64,000 nucleotides of DNA from Arctopsyche grandis. Its lineage: Eukaryota; Arthropoda; Insecta; Trichoptera; Hydropsychidae. The stretch lies in the NCBI RefSeq assembly GCF_051622035.1, contig NC_135361.1:24421205-24485204 (forward strand), read 5' to 3'. Within the stretch, counting starts at the first letter, position 1; the number at the start of each line of letters is the position of its first letter. A program made the translations under genes and the position numbers. The notes below the pieces were generated by a model. The model saw only the letters and a program-made list of their open reading frames with translations. It did no database searches and was not told the origin of the DNA. Below are positions 22,657 through 34,239 of this stretch, piece by piece.

Positions 22657-22820
22657 TGGCTACGTCCACACTACCGATATCTGCGAATTTATACACACCC
22701 GATATTTGCGAATTTTTCCATAACCACTTCCTAAATAGCGACCTCAAGTTGCAATATGGGAACTGGATATGGAAAATTCGAGAATATTGGGTGTAGATAT
22801 CGGTAGTGTGGACGTAGCCA
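22657..22820. mobile_element. Foldback MITE
   Basis: TGGCTACGTCCACACTACCG at 22657 is exactly inverted at 22801-22820, and the arms continue imperfectly (GATATCTGCGAATTTATACA versus a related arm) to the centre near 22735. Confidence 0.85.
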
Positions 22821-22952
22821 TTGAGTTTAAGGATTGCGCAATTCTTATTGCTCAGTTATTCACAAAAATATGACCTTTTTTATTTATGGATATTTTTCAA
22901 ATATATGTAATATTTTGGTCTTCGCTTTATGTATAGAAAATACATATGTATA

Positions 22953-23262
22953 CAGAGAAATGTTATAATAATAGAAGTGGCTTTAGGCGTTATATTGTTG
23001 TCAAGTGACGTTGTCCACAGACATTCCTAAATAATTTTAGCATCAGTCGTATTTGATGGTTGGTGCTCAACGGATGTCCGATAAAAACTTCTCTGTTTAT
23101 TTATATAATTCGCAAGATGGGCAAGCATCGTTAAAAATTTCACAATGCATTCAAAAACACACAATAAACAACATGCGAAGCGTAGTTATGGAGACGTACC
23201 GCGTAATATTGACAAAATGTATTTATTCGTAAGGGCCCTTCTATTATTATAACATTTCTCTG
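22953..23262. mobile_element. Mariner-type MITE, 310 bp
   Basis: Terminal inverted repeats CAGAGAAATGTTATAATAAT (22953) and its complement ending at 23262, flanked on both sides by TA within TATGTATA. The TA duplication fits the Tc1/mariner superfamily. No internal coding sequence. Confidence 0.8.
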
Positions 23263-23367
23263 TATGTATAGGTATAACAGCCGCTGATCCGATTATATAT
23301 GTAGGTAGATAAGTGTTCAAAGATAACAACAAATGATTTACTAAACTGAGAATGTGTATATATATTG

Positions 23368-23746
23368 GGTCTACGTGACGAGCCAGAATGTTAAATTACA
23401 GAAAATACAAATATCGGAAGGCAAAGATCGAAAATCGAAAGATCTTAAGTCAAAAGATCAAAAAAAAAAGGGTGCATGGTAAACGGTACATACTCACTTA
23501 ATTTGCGCGAGTAGGATACAACAGGGACAAGAGGAACAGGCTTTTGCGCGCGCACATTAATACGGGAGGAAAAGCCTGTTCCTCTTGTCCCTGTTGTATC
23601 CTACTCGCGCAAATTAAGTGAGTATGTACCGTTTACCATGCACCCTTTTTTTTTGATCTTTTGACTTAAGATCTTTCGATTTTCGATCTTTGCCTTCCGA
23701 TATTTGTATTTTCTGTAATTTAACATTCTGGCTCGTCACGGAGACC
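23368..23746. mobile_element. Long near-perfect foldback element
   Basis: Two arms of about 178 bases (23368-23545 and 23570-23746) are almost identical in inverse orientation. They start GGTCTACGTGACGAGCCAGA and meet at a 24-base loop containing GCGCGCGCACATTAATACGG. Arm identity implies recent origin or gene conversion. It lies about 640 bases before the TTC5 start codon. Confidence 0.92.
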
Positions 23747-24386
23747 GATATATATTATATAGAATCAATATCATAATCTACAGAGACCATGCAATTAATT
23801 TGAAGTGTGTACATACATACATATGTACATGTATTATAAATATTAAGATATACGTAGATACATTTAAAAAATATATAATGAAATAAGTCAAAATTTGTGT
23901 ACATTTTGTATTTGGGTTTGTAATACAGTTACTGGCTGTTTGTATTCAAATTATACATTTATATTGTCATCGCTGAACAGAAGCATCATTACATGCCCAA
24001 CAAATATTTAAAAATATCACAGGGTTCTTTTTTTTTAATTTTTAAAAATAAAAACTTAAATATCATTTAATTGTACAACTGTAGTATTATTCTAATCTGT
24101 TTAATAAAATTAAATTTGTAAAACATCACAAATTTGCCATTTCCGACTATGGCCATATAAAATACGAACTTGGTCTGCGAGTGCACGTCTTCTGTCAGCT
24201 GTCAGTTAAAGTGCCGGTCGCAACTTCTCTTTGCGTTATTATACGACTTAGTCAATTAAACACAAGTTTTTTTCAAAAAATTACTATTAAAAGCACAGTT
24301 GATATGTCAGCTAAGAATCGTACTTAAATTTTCAACATCTCACGTCAATTAAGTTACGTTCCGTTGACGTATAAACAAACCACCAG

Positions 24387-26499
24387 ATGATGTCGCGCGA
24401 AGATTCGTATATTTTAGAGGAAACCAAGTCGAAGGAAGAGGTGGACAGCATTCTGACAGATTTACAAGTACATTTCTTTGATTATTATACTCTTTTATTT
24501 AGATTTACTTGACTACGCCCACTCATTGCAAATGGATACCTTTTATGGGCTTGGCACATATATACCACGTGGTATTACCAATGTGCAAAGCACATGCATA
24601 GGAAACGCCCTTTTTATAGTTGTGCTCATTGTTTTAATGATAATTTCGTTCACTTTCATTTTAGGAAAAAGTTGAGAAACTATACCTATTTCGTGATCAT
24701 TATTTTGAAAATCACCCAATCGATAAGGCCATTGAAAAAGATGATGATATCAAAGAAAGATTAGACCAAATAATGAATTTATTCAGTGAAATCGAAGGTA
24801 AAATAATTTAATATATATGTGTAATGTTACACATAAGCTTTTATGTTTTAAAACCGTTTTCATACTTCAATATGTAAATCTTAATAATCATATTGTGTCT
24901 TTTTTGTATCTGAAAGACTTGAATTAGACTTTTATTTATGTATTATTCTTGATTATTTATTATATGATTGTTCTTTATAGAAAATTCAATCAATGGTATT
25001 ACAAAGGCTCAATATTTATATTTGAAAGGTAAAGCATTAAACATAACGTCCAAATATGATCCATTAGCTGATCAAGCTTTAAGTAAAGCTGTAAAATTAG
25101 ATCCGAACTTGGTTGATGCTTGGAACGAATTAGGAGAATGCTATTGGAAAGACGATAACCTCAAAGAAGCTAAGAATTGTTTTGGTTGTGCCTTAATTCA
25201 CGTAAGAGTATTTATTTATCAAGTTTTTGTTTCTAAAATGTATAATACGATTTGATCATTTACCTATTATAGAGCAAGAACAAAATTTCCTTGCGGAATA
25301 TGTCTATTATATTAAGACAAGAAGTAATACCGGTGGCTAAAGAACGTCAAAAGAATATAGAAAAGAGTGTTGAACTTGCTAAAGAGGCTGTACAATTGGA
25401 TCCAAAAGACGGTATTTCATGGAGTATATTAGGCAATGCTTATTTGTGTTCGTTTTTTGTCGTCGCTCAAGACCCTTCAATACTTCGACTTTGTATGAGT
25501 GCTTACAAGCAGGCCTTCAACGATCCCGTAGCTCGAGGACAGGCCAATCTGCATTATAATAGAGCAATTGTATGATATTCTTAATGATTTGATATATTCA
25601 TCAATAAATTTTTATATTGGAGGACTTTATATGTTAAATTATATATTTTCAGGCATTTAAATATGAAGAAGAGTATGCAAACGCTTTAGATTCATTCACT
25701 AAAGCCACATCGCTTGATCCGACGTGGACTGGTCCACCGGCTGAGAAGCGGAAATTAATAGAATATTTAGATAATGTCAACGAGTTTGTAAAAACTAAAG
25801 GAAAAATTAAAGGGAAGAAGCTGCAACAAATGACTCAAGTATTGTATTTGATGACTTATTGATATCACATTTGTATTTGGATCTTAAATTTACTGTTTTA
25901 TTTTAGCAATTGGAATCTAAACTACTCGGACCGTATTCTGAAGGTAAATTTACTAATGGAAGTGAAACTGTGAAGTTGGATAATGTTTTATTGACTGAAC
26001 TCAATGATGGTGTTAATCAAGAAAGAGTAATTTTAGGCAAAGTAGTGTGTTCGGTACGCAATGAAAACTTAGTGCCTTTGTAAGTTACATTTTGAATTAA
26101 TTTTATTTATTATTTGTTTTTTTATTTTTTGTTATAAATTGATTTATATAACAATTTTAGTACATTTTGTCTTGTGGATGCAAAAGCGAACTGTATGGTT
26201 GTTACTCTGTATAATTTAGCCGACGGAAAAGGTGTAATAATCGGTGATTCTATTGCCATTCCTGAACCATTTGTTACCCATCAAAAGTTCAGCTGTGATG
26301 ATAAGGTACAATCGTTTTCAAATTGTTGTTTTAATTTCGTTTAAAAATGTGTTTTGTTGATTTTTATGGATTGTTTCAGAATTACGAATATCATTCGATA
26401 AGGGTTGACAATCCGATGGTGATGATAGTCAATGGAAAGAAAATTGGTAAAAATCAAATTGCCGGAACTAGAATAACGAGTAGTTTCAAAGTAGTATAG
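24387..26499 (+). CDS. TTC5: TTC5/STRAP, tetratricopeptide repeat protein 5
   Basis: TTC5 (STRAP) is a TPR plus OB-fold protein known as a p300/p53 stress cofactor and as the ribosome-associated sensor for tubulin mRNA autoregulation. Eight exons join in frame: 24387-24467, 24665-24797, 24981-25201, 25273-25569, 25653-25838, 25907-26079, 26161-26305, 26380-26499 (451 residues; vertebrate TTC5 about 440). The N-terminus holds the helical KVEKLYLFRDHYFE segment. TPR units follow (AQYLYLKGKALN, LSKAVKLDPNLVDAWNELGE, AKEAVQLDPKDGISWSILGN, ANALDSFTKATSLDP). The C-terminal part (LGPYSEGKFTNGSETVKLDN, VPFTFCLVDAKANCMVVTLY, IPEPFVTHQ) matches the OB fold. Two in-frame ATGs open exon 1; the first is given. 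Convergent with torso-like. Confidence 0.95.
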
Positions 26500-26627
26500 T
26501 CTATAAATATACATATGTACATGTATTTTAACACGATAGTGCTTTAAACAAAGACTATATAAATACAATAGCTTTAAATAATACACAATCAAATGCATAT
26601 GTATGTATGTACATATTTACTAAATCA

Positions 26628-26633
26628 AATAAA
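26628..26633 (+). promoter_or_regulatory. TTC5: TTC5 poly(A) signal candidate
   Basis: AATAAA about 130 bases after the TTC5 stop. Confidence 0.5.
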
Positions 26634-26639
26634 AAGTTT

Positions 26640-28700
26640 AACGTTATTATATTCACGCACACTTAAAAAAACATTAATTTTGTTTATTATAACTACATAT
26701 GATGGTGTATTTTCAGTATATGAATACTGTTTTATTTTACTAATATGTTTTAACTAAAATGTTTGTGCCAAATCATGTGTTGGATTTGTGTCGTCATCAT
26801 TATTAAGAATGTTTACTTTATCGTTTTTTTTTAATTTTGTTTATATCTCAAAGGCATGTAGTGGTGGGTTGGATATATAAGACTGACTGGGAAGATTAGC
26901 TCTATGAAAAGGCAGTATTTATTCTTAGGGTTTGAATTAAATGATTGCTATATTTTTTGGATTTAGTAATCGTATGCAATATTAATTTTTTCCAACCTTA
27001 CTTTCGATAATATACTATTTAGTTATTATTTTAATAATGATCTATAAATTGTGATTTTTTTTAATTGTTTACAACTTTATTTTAATATTAGATACAACGC
27101 GGTTTTTATCTATTTTTTTTGTAACAAAAGCAAGGTGCTTTGATTATTTTTAACTATTTTAATTTATATCGAAACATTGCATTTATTTTAAGTTTTTTTT
27201 AATATTATTTCATAAGCTTTACCATTTATTTCTAACTGAAATTATACTTATACGTATATGGACCATTATATTATATGAATAAATTGCAATAATTTAATTA
27301 ACAAACCTGTGCATCTTTAATTTGAAGTCTTTTTATATATTTTCAAGAATTTGAAGATGATTTTCCGTATGTTACTTACAAATTTTCTTTATTCATCGGT
27401 GTATTAATCAGGCAATCTGTCTGGAAGCTGGATATTTTTTTTGTTTAATTGTATTTGAAGTAAAATCTAGTGAATTTTTCAATTCAAAAGTAATATATAC
27501 ATATGTATATAAATTTATAAGCAATATTTTTTATCACAAGTACCAAATGTAATGTTTTTAGTTGTGTATATGATAATGTCTCATTTGATTAAACATGCTG
27601 TCTGGTAAATATTGCAATTTTTATTAATATTTTTAATTTGGGAATTTCGGAACATCATCTTGGGTAAATAATAATGGATAAAATGTTTACAAATTTTTAA
27701 TTATTTTGAGAAATTGGCACTGTTATTCTATTACACGATAAACTTCAATTTTCGAACAAAATATTTACAATAAATATAATCAATTTCAAAAATAAACTTT
27801 TTCAACATTTTACTTTCGTCGTCACACACACGCACACATACACATACACGAATTGTTAAACATAAATTTCAACATTTGCTAATGTTTAATAATTTTATAT
27901 TCATTAGATAATGAATTTTAAATAATTTATATAAAATTAATTCATACCAATAAATATCACTGCAAATATTTGCATTAAATATAACGTGATTTTATATTTG
28001 TTTTGTAGAAAACATTGAACCTAACTAACACAAGTCATCTGAATTCAACTTCAGATCTTTATAAAGAAATACTTTAGGTATTTAGAGTGAATAATCAATT
28101 TCAACAGAATCATTTGCAATGTGCAAGTTTTATATCACAATATAAATATTATGTTTTTAAAATAACATGAAGTAATGATATACAAATACAATGAGTTATC
28201 AATTTAGTATAATATTATGTTAAATAAATTAAAAGCTCAATATGTATGTATGTATATAGAAATTTTGTTAATTTGTAATTATTATTATATACACAAGAAA
28301 AAAAACAAAATCATAGTTCAAATCGAATAATAAATATTTGTATATCAAATAATAATAATTTGGTCAAACTGTAGAAAATAATATGGTCAATAATCAAAAT
28401 AAATATGATTATTATATTAAATCAAATTGAGATCCATTCTCATTATTAGGAACCCTGTTTAATTAAATTTTTCTTTGTAAATATTAGATATAATAGTCAG
28501 CGATGATTTTTTTCGCAGTGTTAAAAAGAAAGGATACATAGCATGAAACTGACAAATGTTAACACCTTGAAATAACATTTCCTCATTGATAGTGTCAATA
28601 TTTTATAATAATGACTTTTTACAAAACACTCGTTATCACAGATTTCCTCTGCTACTATACATACAAGTATCGATCATATGGACGACTAAAATTGCACTAT
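26640..28700. other. Intergenic between convergent TTC5 and torso-like
   Basis: Very AT-rich, with no open frame of note and no recognisable element beyond short (CA)n at 27823-27850 and GTAT tracts. It probably holds the torso-like 3'UTR. Confidence 0.6.
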
Positions 28701-28710
28701 TCATTACATA

Positions 28711-31415
28711 TCACAAATTGTTCTCCCACAATTTTAAATAATTGTCTATCGTCTCCTCAAACCACAGCCTCTTTCTCGGCTCTTTGAAAGCTGGAGCCAA
28801 CGTTTTCAGCTGCAACTGCAACATAGCCTCGTTACCCAACAGTCCATTGAGCACTTTCAATAAACTAGGATCTCCGTGCAATTTAAGTAGACTAGGATAC
28901 GTGAATATGTAATAGTGGACGCGGAGCTTGCGTGAGGACCACGTCTCCACTGTTTTGTTGCCGCTCGCAACTTTTATTTGTCCTATGTGCTCCGTGTACC
29001 ACGGAGAGAAGTAATTGCCAAGTTCAAGGGAGGACAAGTCGGAGACGCCTTTTGTTTTGAGTCTTTCCTTAATCCTGTTGTAGACGGTTCTCGAATATAC
29101 AAAAACCTGAAACATCAAAGCATATATTGTTTATAATAATTACGATGTCGTCGCCAGTCATTATTTTTCGTTAGAAAATTTTATTCTAAAGAAAAATTCA
29201 AGGCTTTGCACTCGTCAAATGACCGCTAATGATTCTATATGCTTTTGACCTTTGAATAACCGGTAATAAAAAAATTATCTTGTTAGGTTTAATTCAATTT
29301 AAATATATTTTTTTAAATTGCGTAAAATTTGTGTGCGTTTTATCAACAATCTCACGTGACTCATACAATCTTTAATATAATAAAATATCACCCCATTAAA
29401 AATAATCTAGGTTATTCATTTAACTGGAAAAATTGAAAATTTAGAAAGTATTTGAAAGGATGAAATCAAAATAAAAATAATGAATAAAACAAGAAAGCAT
29501 ATTATGACAAAATGTATCATTGTATTCAATGTTTAACCACTTAATCGCCACGCGTTTGTAGAAACCTATTCGATTATTTTACTATATGTATGTGTTAAGT
29601 GCCAACCCTTGACACTACCTCTTGAATATATCACAAACTAACGAAAAATATTGAATTTTCAATTTCATTAGTATCACAGGATATTTTTAGATGTCACTGT
29701 GAAGAGACTAAAATTAATTTCGAGTCATAGCCTTATGGTGATGAAGTGGTTAATAATTCACTGAGCAACAAAAAATCACGTTTTTGAGTTACCAGAGCGG
29801 AGACCAGCCAATTTTTACTAAGTTTGACCCGCTGAATTGGAATATGATATTGATTTTTGTTGGTGGGTGATCGTTTACGAGATATGAGCGTTTAAGAAAA
29901 CGCTTGCACAAACGCTTGTTATACGCATTACGGGATCTGAATGAAAATCTTTCTTACGCAAAAACCGCTCGAGTTAGTACGTTTAGATAAAAAAAAAAAA
30001 AATTGGGATAGAAAACCAATCCTTATAAACGTGGAGAAATAAAAAATTTGCCAAATAAATGAAAAATAGCACGGAAAAAAAATCCGTAAAAAAAATATAT
30101 TTTTGACTTTTAAAATTCGCTAGACAATTAATTAGAAGTATTTTAAAGCAATAAAATATAAAAACTAATAGGAAAAATATCTGACTATTGATTCCAATAC
30201 TCACTTTGATCGTGACAATCCTAAATTTTGAGTTAAAGACCGCAAAAGCTAAAAAACTGTAAAAATCACGGATTTTTTTAAACGCTCATATCTCGTAAAC
30301 GATCACCCACCAACAAAAATCAATATCATATTCCAATTCAACGGGTCAAACTTAGTAAAGATTGGCTGGTCTCCGCTCTGGTATTTTTTTTTGTTGCTCA
30401 GTGTAATTTAAATTCAGCTGGTACGTTTTGATCAATATCTGTTTTACATAGAACCAGAGGCTAATAAAAAAGCTTGTAGACCAACATGAATCGAGGTCTA
30501 GAGTTTATCTACTTTCAATATAAATGAAATGGGATATAAAATTAATCTTCCATATAAAATGGTAGTCCAATACCAAGAATATATAAATTTCGCAAATAAA
30601 TCTACAACTTTTTTAGCGGAAACAAATCATTTGCTAATTGAAATGCAATAAATCTACCCAAAATGTGAGTCTTCATATAATAAATCCTAACAGCACATTT
30701 ATATCAACATAAAGTTCAACAGGAAATCGCGTTTATATTATACAAGCGTCATAAAAAAACTGCATACCTGATATAGTGCATTTCCCGTCACGTACGAAGT
30801 AATATAATGGGTTCCATATTTTTTTATAAATTCTGCTATGTTCCCAGGCGTGTCCCCCCCCGTTTTGAAGATGGCTTCGGCAACAACACCTTCAACTTCC
30901 ACATTCTGAGGCAAGTCCCTCAAAGTAGCACTCTCCCTATATCTAGCAACCCTCACGAGCACGTAACAATAGTCACCCTGTATGAAAGATGAATTTATCC
31001 CTAAGTTTCTAGCCATGGCGTCCGTAGGCCAACCGGCCGTGAACGCCCTCCAAGGCTTGTCCAACCTTTCAAAGGCAAAATCTCTGAAGTAGGCTTGTAA
31101 AAGTTGTCTTAAATTATCACAGAACTCCATGTGGAAGTCCCCATCGAAGACGGCCGGTCTTCTGGATTCCGACTTTTGGATTTTGAGGTGGTCTATCCCA
31201 CGGAAGATGTTGACCGTGGGCTCTCTGAAGACCCAGCCTTCAGTGTCGTTCCTGGGTACGACCCTCATGCAGATGCTGAGGTAGCCGTACCGCATGAAGA
31301 TGTTGATGGCCTTGCCCAAGCCCAGCTCGGACTCTATCTCCTGGCAATCAGCTGGTGTGGCCTGGTGCAAGAGGAGCAAGCACGTGGCCAGTGAAACCAG
31401 TGCCGTGCGCCACAT
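28711..31415 (-). CDS. tsl: Torso-like, secreted MACPF-domain protein
   Basis: In insects torso-like is the secreted MACPF (perforin-like) protein that localises activation of the Torso receptor at embryo poles and acts in growth control. Two coding exons, 30768-31415 and 28711-29106, give 347 residues (Drosophila protein about 350). A signal peptide covers residues about 1-24 (MWRTALVSLATCLLLLHQAT). The MACPF signature KKYGTHYITSYVTG is at about residues 199-211, ending at the exon 1/2 junction. The C-terminal exon carries GNYFSPWYTEHIGQIKVASG and the Trp-containing end (LWFEETIDNYLKLWENN). A splice acceptor (TTTTTCAG) lies 30 bases upstream of the ATG, so at least one 5'UTR exon lies further out. 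The single coding intron hosts a 645-bp TIR element (29759-30403). Confidence 0.95.
29759..30403. mobile_element. 645-bp TIR element inside the torso-like intron
   Basis: Termini CACTGAGCAACAAAAAA and the inverse, with arms of about 140 bases nearly identical (shared blocks CCAGAGCGGAGACCAGCCAA, TTGGTGGGTGATCGTTTACG, ACGAGATATGAGCGTTTAA). Flanked by the 5-bp direct repeat TAATT (29754-29758 and 30404-30408). No transposase; a long non-autonomous DNA element of unassigned superfamily. Confidence 0.9.
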
Positions 31416-32315
31416 CGTCAGGTCACGATGCTGAGGTTACACGGTCTGAAAAACCAAAGGAAACGTCATTAAATGCATTTATAATGAATAACAAGGGCTT
31501 GAGGCGCGTTTAAAATGAATTAGTCACTGTATTGTGCAACGGTTTCTCAGTTCGTTTGATGATTTGTGTAATACGACGGTTTAATTTAATTGTTACGCCT
31601 TTCAAGTAACAGGGTTTTCGCAAATTCCACACTCTTTTTTTAAAATTAAATTACGTACGTTGACAAAACTAGTTTCATTTTTGTTCAATTTATTACTGGT
31701 GTCCTCGAATCAATATTTTCATTGGAGTTTGTGCAAATGAGGCTAATTTGATTTCTGTATGTGACGGCGCTCAGATTTGTATAATAAAAGTGGTTCAAGT
31801 GCATTGGTAAGTTGCGTTTAAAGTTCATTTTTTATGCAATAATTGTAATAGAATACAATACTGCAAGAAGTGTTTACAATGTAATGTTGGACAGGTTGCA
31901 TTAGTGCAACATTTATATTATTTAGAATTTTTTGTAAGAATAGCCAGTTCTGCTATATAACTCAACTATCATAGAATAAGCTATTATATAATATGTATAT
32001 TACAGTCCAAATGTTCACTCAGGATCATGAACATAGTAGCTTGCTCATACAAAAACAATAAGTTTTAGTTAAAGTGCTAACAGTCAAAAGCCAACCTCAA
32101 ATTGGCTCAACAGGTGTCGCATGAAACTTTTAGCTCTCAAAACCTTTGACATGCTAAAAAGTCAAGTATTTAAAAGAGAAAGCATATTATAACATTGCTA
32201 TAATTCGCATTTCCGCTATTTTTTTTTAAATATTGCAACCCAGGATAAGCGAACATACACAGAGGATGGGACAAACGATTGATAATACATAATAATTGTA
32301 CATGATAATACATTT

Positions 32316-32470
32316 TAATTAATTGTTATTTCGTGTTCTTCAGCTTCTGGAAATACAGTGATTTATGTTATAATAAAATGCTGCATTGTTTATAATTAAT
32401 TGTCCAGGAAGGCGCATTGGGGTCTTCCTGTCAAGCCTTCCTGGTATATATCTATGTAAAAATAAAATAA
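32316..32470 (+). mobile_element. SINE 3' end (copy S2, 5'-truncated)
   Basis: Matches the tail half of S1 (ATTTCGTGTTCTTCAGCTTC, then AAATGCTGCATTGTTTATAA) and ends with a perfect 10-bp hairpin CCAGGAAGGC / GCCTTCCTGG around loop GCATTGGGGTCTTCCTGTCA, then AAAATAAAATAA. Confidence 0.8.
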
Positions 32471-32861
32471 ACTTATGCCTAATAGTTTGTACATGAACAA
32501 ACTAGTTTGATTGTCAATTTGTTATTTTGTGTACACTATAACTGGCCATATTGGTTTGTCTACCTATTTATCTTTGTTCATACACGAACAATGTTTTAGT
32601 TTAAGTGCTAATAGTCAAAACTTATCTTTAAATAGACTCACCAGGTTTCGCATGAAACATTTAGACATGACATGACATGTCAAAACGCCAATTATTTAAA
32701 AATGAAATCCTATGGAAAGCACATTGCAACGTTGATTTAGTTCCCGTTTCCGCTATTTTTTTTAAATATTGCAACCTAGGATAAGCAAACATACATGAAG
32801 GATGAGACAAACGATTGAGAATACTTAAACTTATGCCTGATAGTTTGTGCATGAACAAACT

Positions 32862-34150
32862 ACATGATTTTTTGTTAATTTACTATATAGCTGTTAAGGA
32901 TGAGAGGCAAGCCTCTCTCCTTCAAGCTGATATTAACGCTGTTTTAGAGTTCAGTTCCAGTTTAGGGCTTGAACTGAATACTAGTAAATGTGCTATTATG
33001 AGTTATGGACGTGCGAATTCGCTCTATTGTCACGGATATTCCATTGGATCCGTATTGTTGAAGCGCGTGGAATCAATGGTCGACTTGGGTATCACTTTTG
33101 ATCCTCAATTCACCTTTCACAACCACATCAAGACAATCGCTGACGTTTCCTTTCGTCGACTTGGATTTGTCTTGAGATATGCTAGATTATTCTCCAACCC
33201 CTTGTCTTCTCGCTTGCTTTTCAACTCGCTTGTTAGAAGTAAGCTAGAGTATAATGCAATTGTGTGGAATCCGCACGAAGCAAACTACTCTCTTATTATA
33301 GAAAAAGTGCAAAAAGCATTTCTTCGTTTTCTTTATAAGAAAGAGTATGGGTACTACCCATATCTCTATCCTACTCCTTTCCTTTTGGGCATGCTTGGGT
33401 ATAATTCCCTTGAACTTCGGAGAAACTTCTCGTTAATTCGTTTCGTTCTCCAGCTATTGCGTGGTAATACGTCATGCCCGTTGTTGCTGGAACAGTTGGG
33501 ACTTTATGTCCCTAATAATTATGTGCGTGGTAGACATCATCATTTAATGGTTGTACCTGCTGCTCGCACAGTTCTTTTTCGAATGGCTCCTATTCCAAGA
33601 GCTATTCGACTTCTCAATGAAATCGTTGCTGCTGTCCCTGAATGTGATATTTTCCACCTTGGGGAGCGTAGATTGTCGGATATTATCTTAACATATTTAT
33701 CTGGTAACCTGCGCTCATCATTACTTTCTTAATTTGAATGTGATGAATGAGTGGAATCTTAATCTACTCTCTTCCATTTGGGCCTCGCTGTGATTTTATT
33801 TTTTATTCATATTTTGTTTTATTTTATTTTATTTTTTCTTTCTCTTTTGTACATTTTTATATACTATTTTAATTTTGATCAGTGTAAACAAAGAATGGGA
33901 TTTATGGATTTTATTTTTAATTTTTACACTTTTGTTATTTTTTTTTTCTCTCTGAATGATGTATTATTTTCCTTTTGTTACTTTTTTTGTAATTTTATTT
34001 TACCATGTTTTCTGCTTTTGCTTTTTTCCTTTATTTACAGTTTACTTGTTTTTATATCATGTTTTTATATATTTTTCAAATGTAGGCCATTGTGGCGCAT
34101 TAGGTTCTTCCTGTAATGCCACAATGGTCCAAAACTATTAAATAAATAAA
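32862..34150 (+). pseudogene. 5'-truncated LINE: RT C-terminal half, 3'UTR, hairpin and AAATA tail
   Basis: The open frame to 33732 starts just inside the catalytic palm (a decayed YADD context, DFLLIYYIAV at about 32868) and continues through the thumb: LGLELNTSKCAIMSYGR, LVRSKLEYNAIVWNPHE, IIEKVQKAFLRFLYKKEYGY. About 290 residues are intact, so the insertion is young. The N-terminal RT motifs and endonuclease are absent. The T-rich 3'UTR ends at a hairpin (GGCCATTGTGGC / GCCACAATGGTCC, 34085-34131) and (AAATA)n. Confidence 0.88.
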
Positions 34151-34239
34151 TAAATAAATAGCTGACCAGATTGGTTCGTGTATGAATAAACTAGTATGTT
34201 CATGAACGAATGAAATGTACACTTGGACTGTAATATATA

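Larger units (their letters stand above)
31998..34235. mobile_element. MITE family Y, duplicated core, host of a SINE and a LINE
   Basis: The left terminus TATTACAGTCCAAATG (about 32000) is inverted at the right end (CACTTGGACTGTAATATA, about 34217-34235). Inside, the core (AGTTTAAGTGCTAATAGTC to TAGTTTGTGCATGAACAAAC) occurs twice, about 32045-32595 and 32575-32865. The first core is split by a SINE tail (32316-32470) and the second by a LINE (32862-34150), after which the core resumes (CAGATTGGTTCGTGTATG). A simple copy is at 41938-42425. Confidence 0.7.

Noticed and set aside
31131-31394. Plus-strand open frame opposite torso-like exon 1
   Set aside because: Antisense shadow of a real coding exon.
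33778-34141. Phe/Leu-rich plus-strand frames that look membrane-like
   Set aside because: They are T-rich LINE 3'UTR read as protein.
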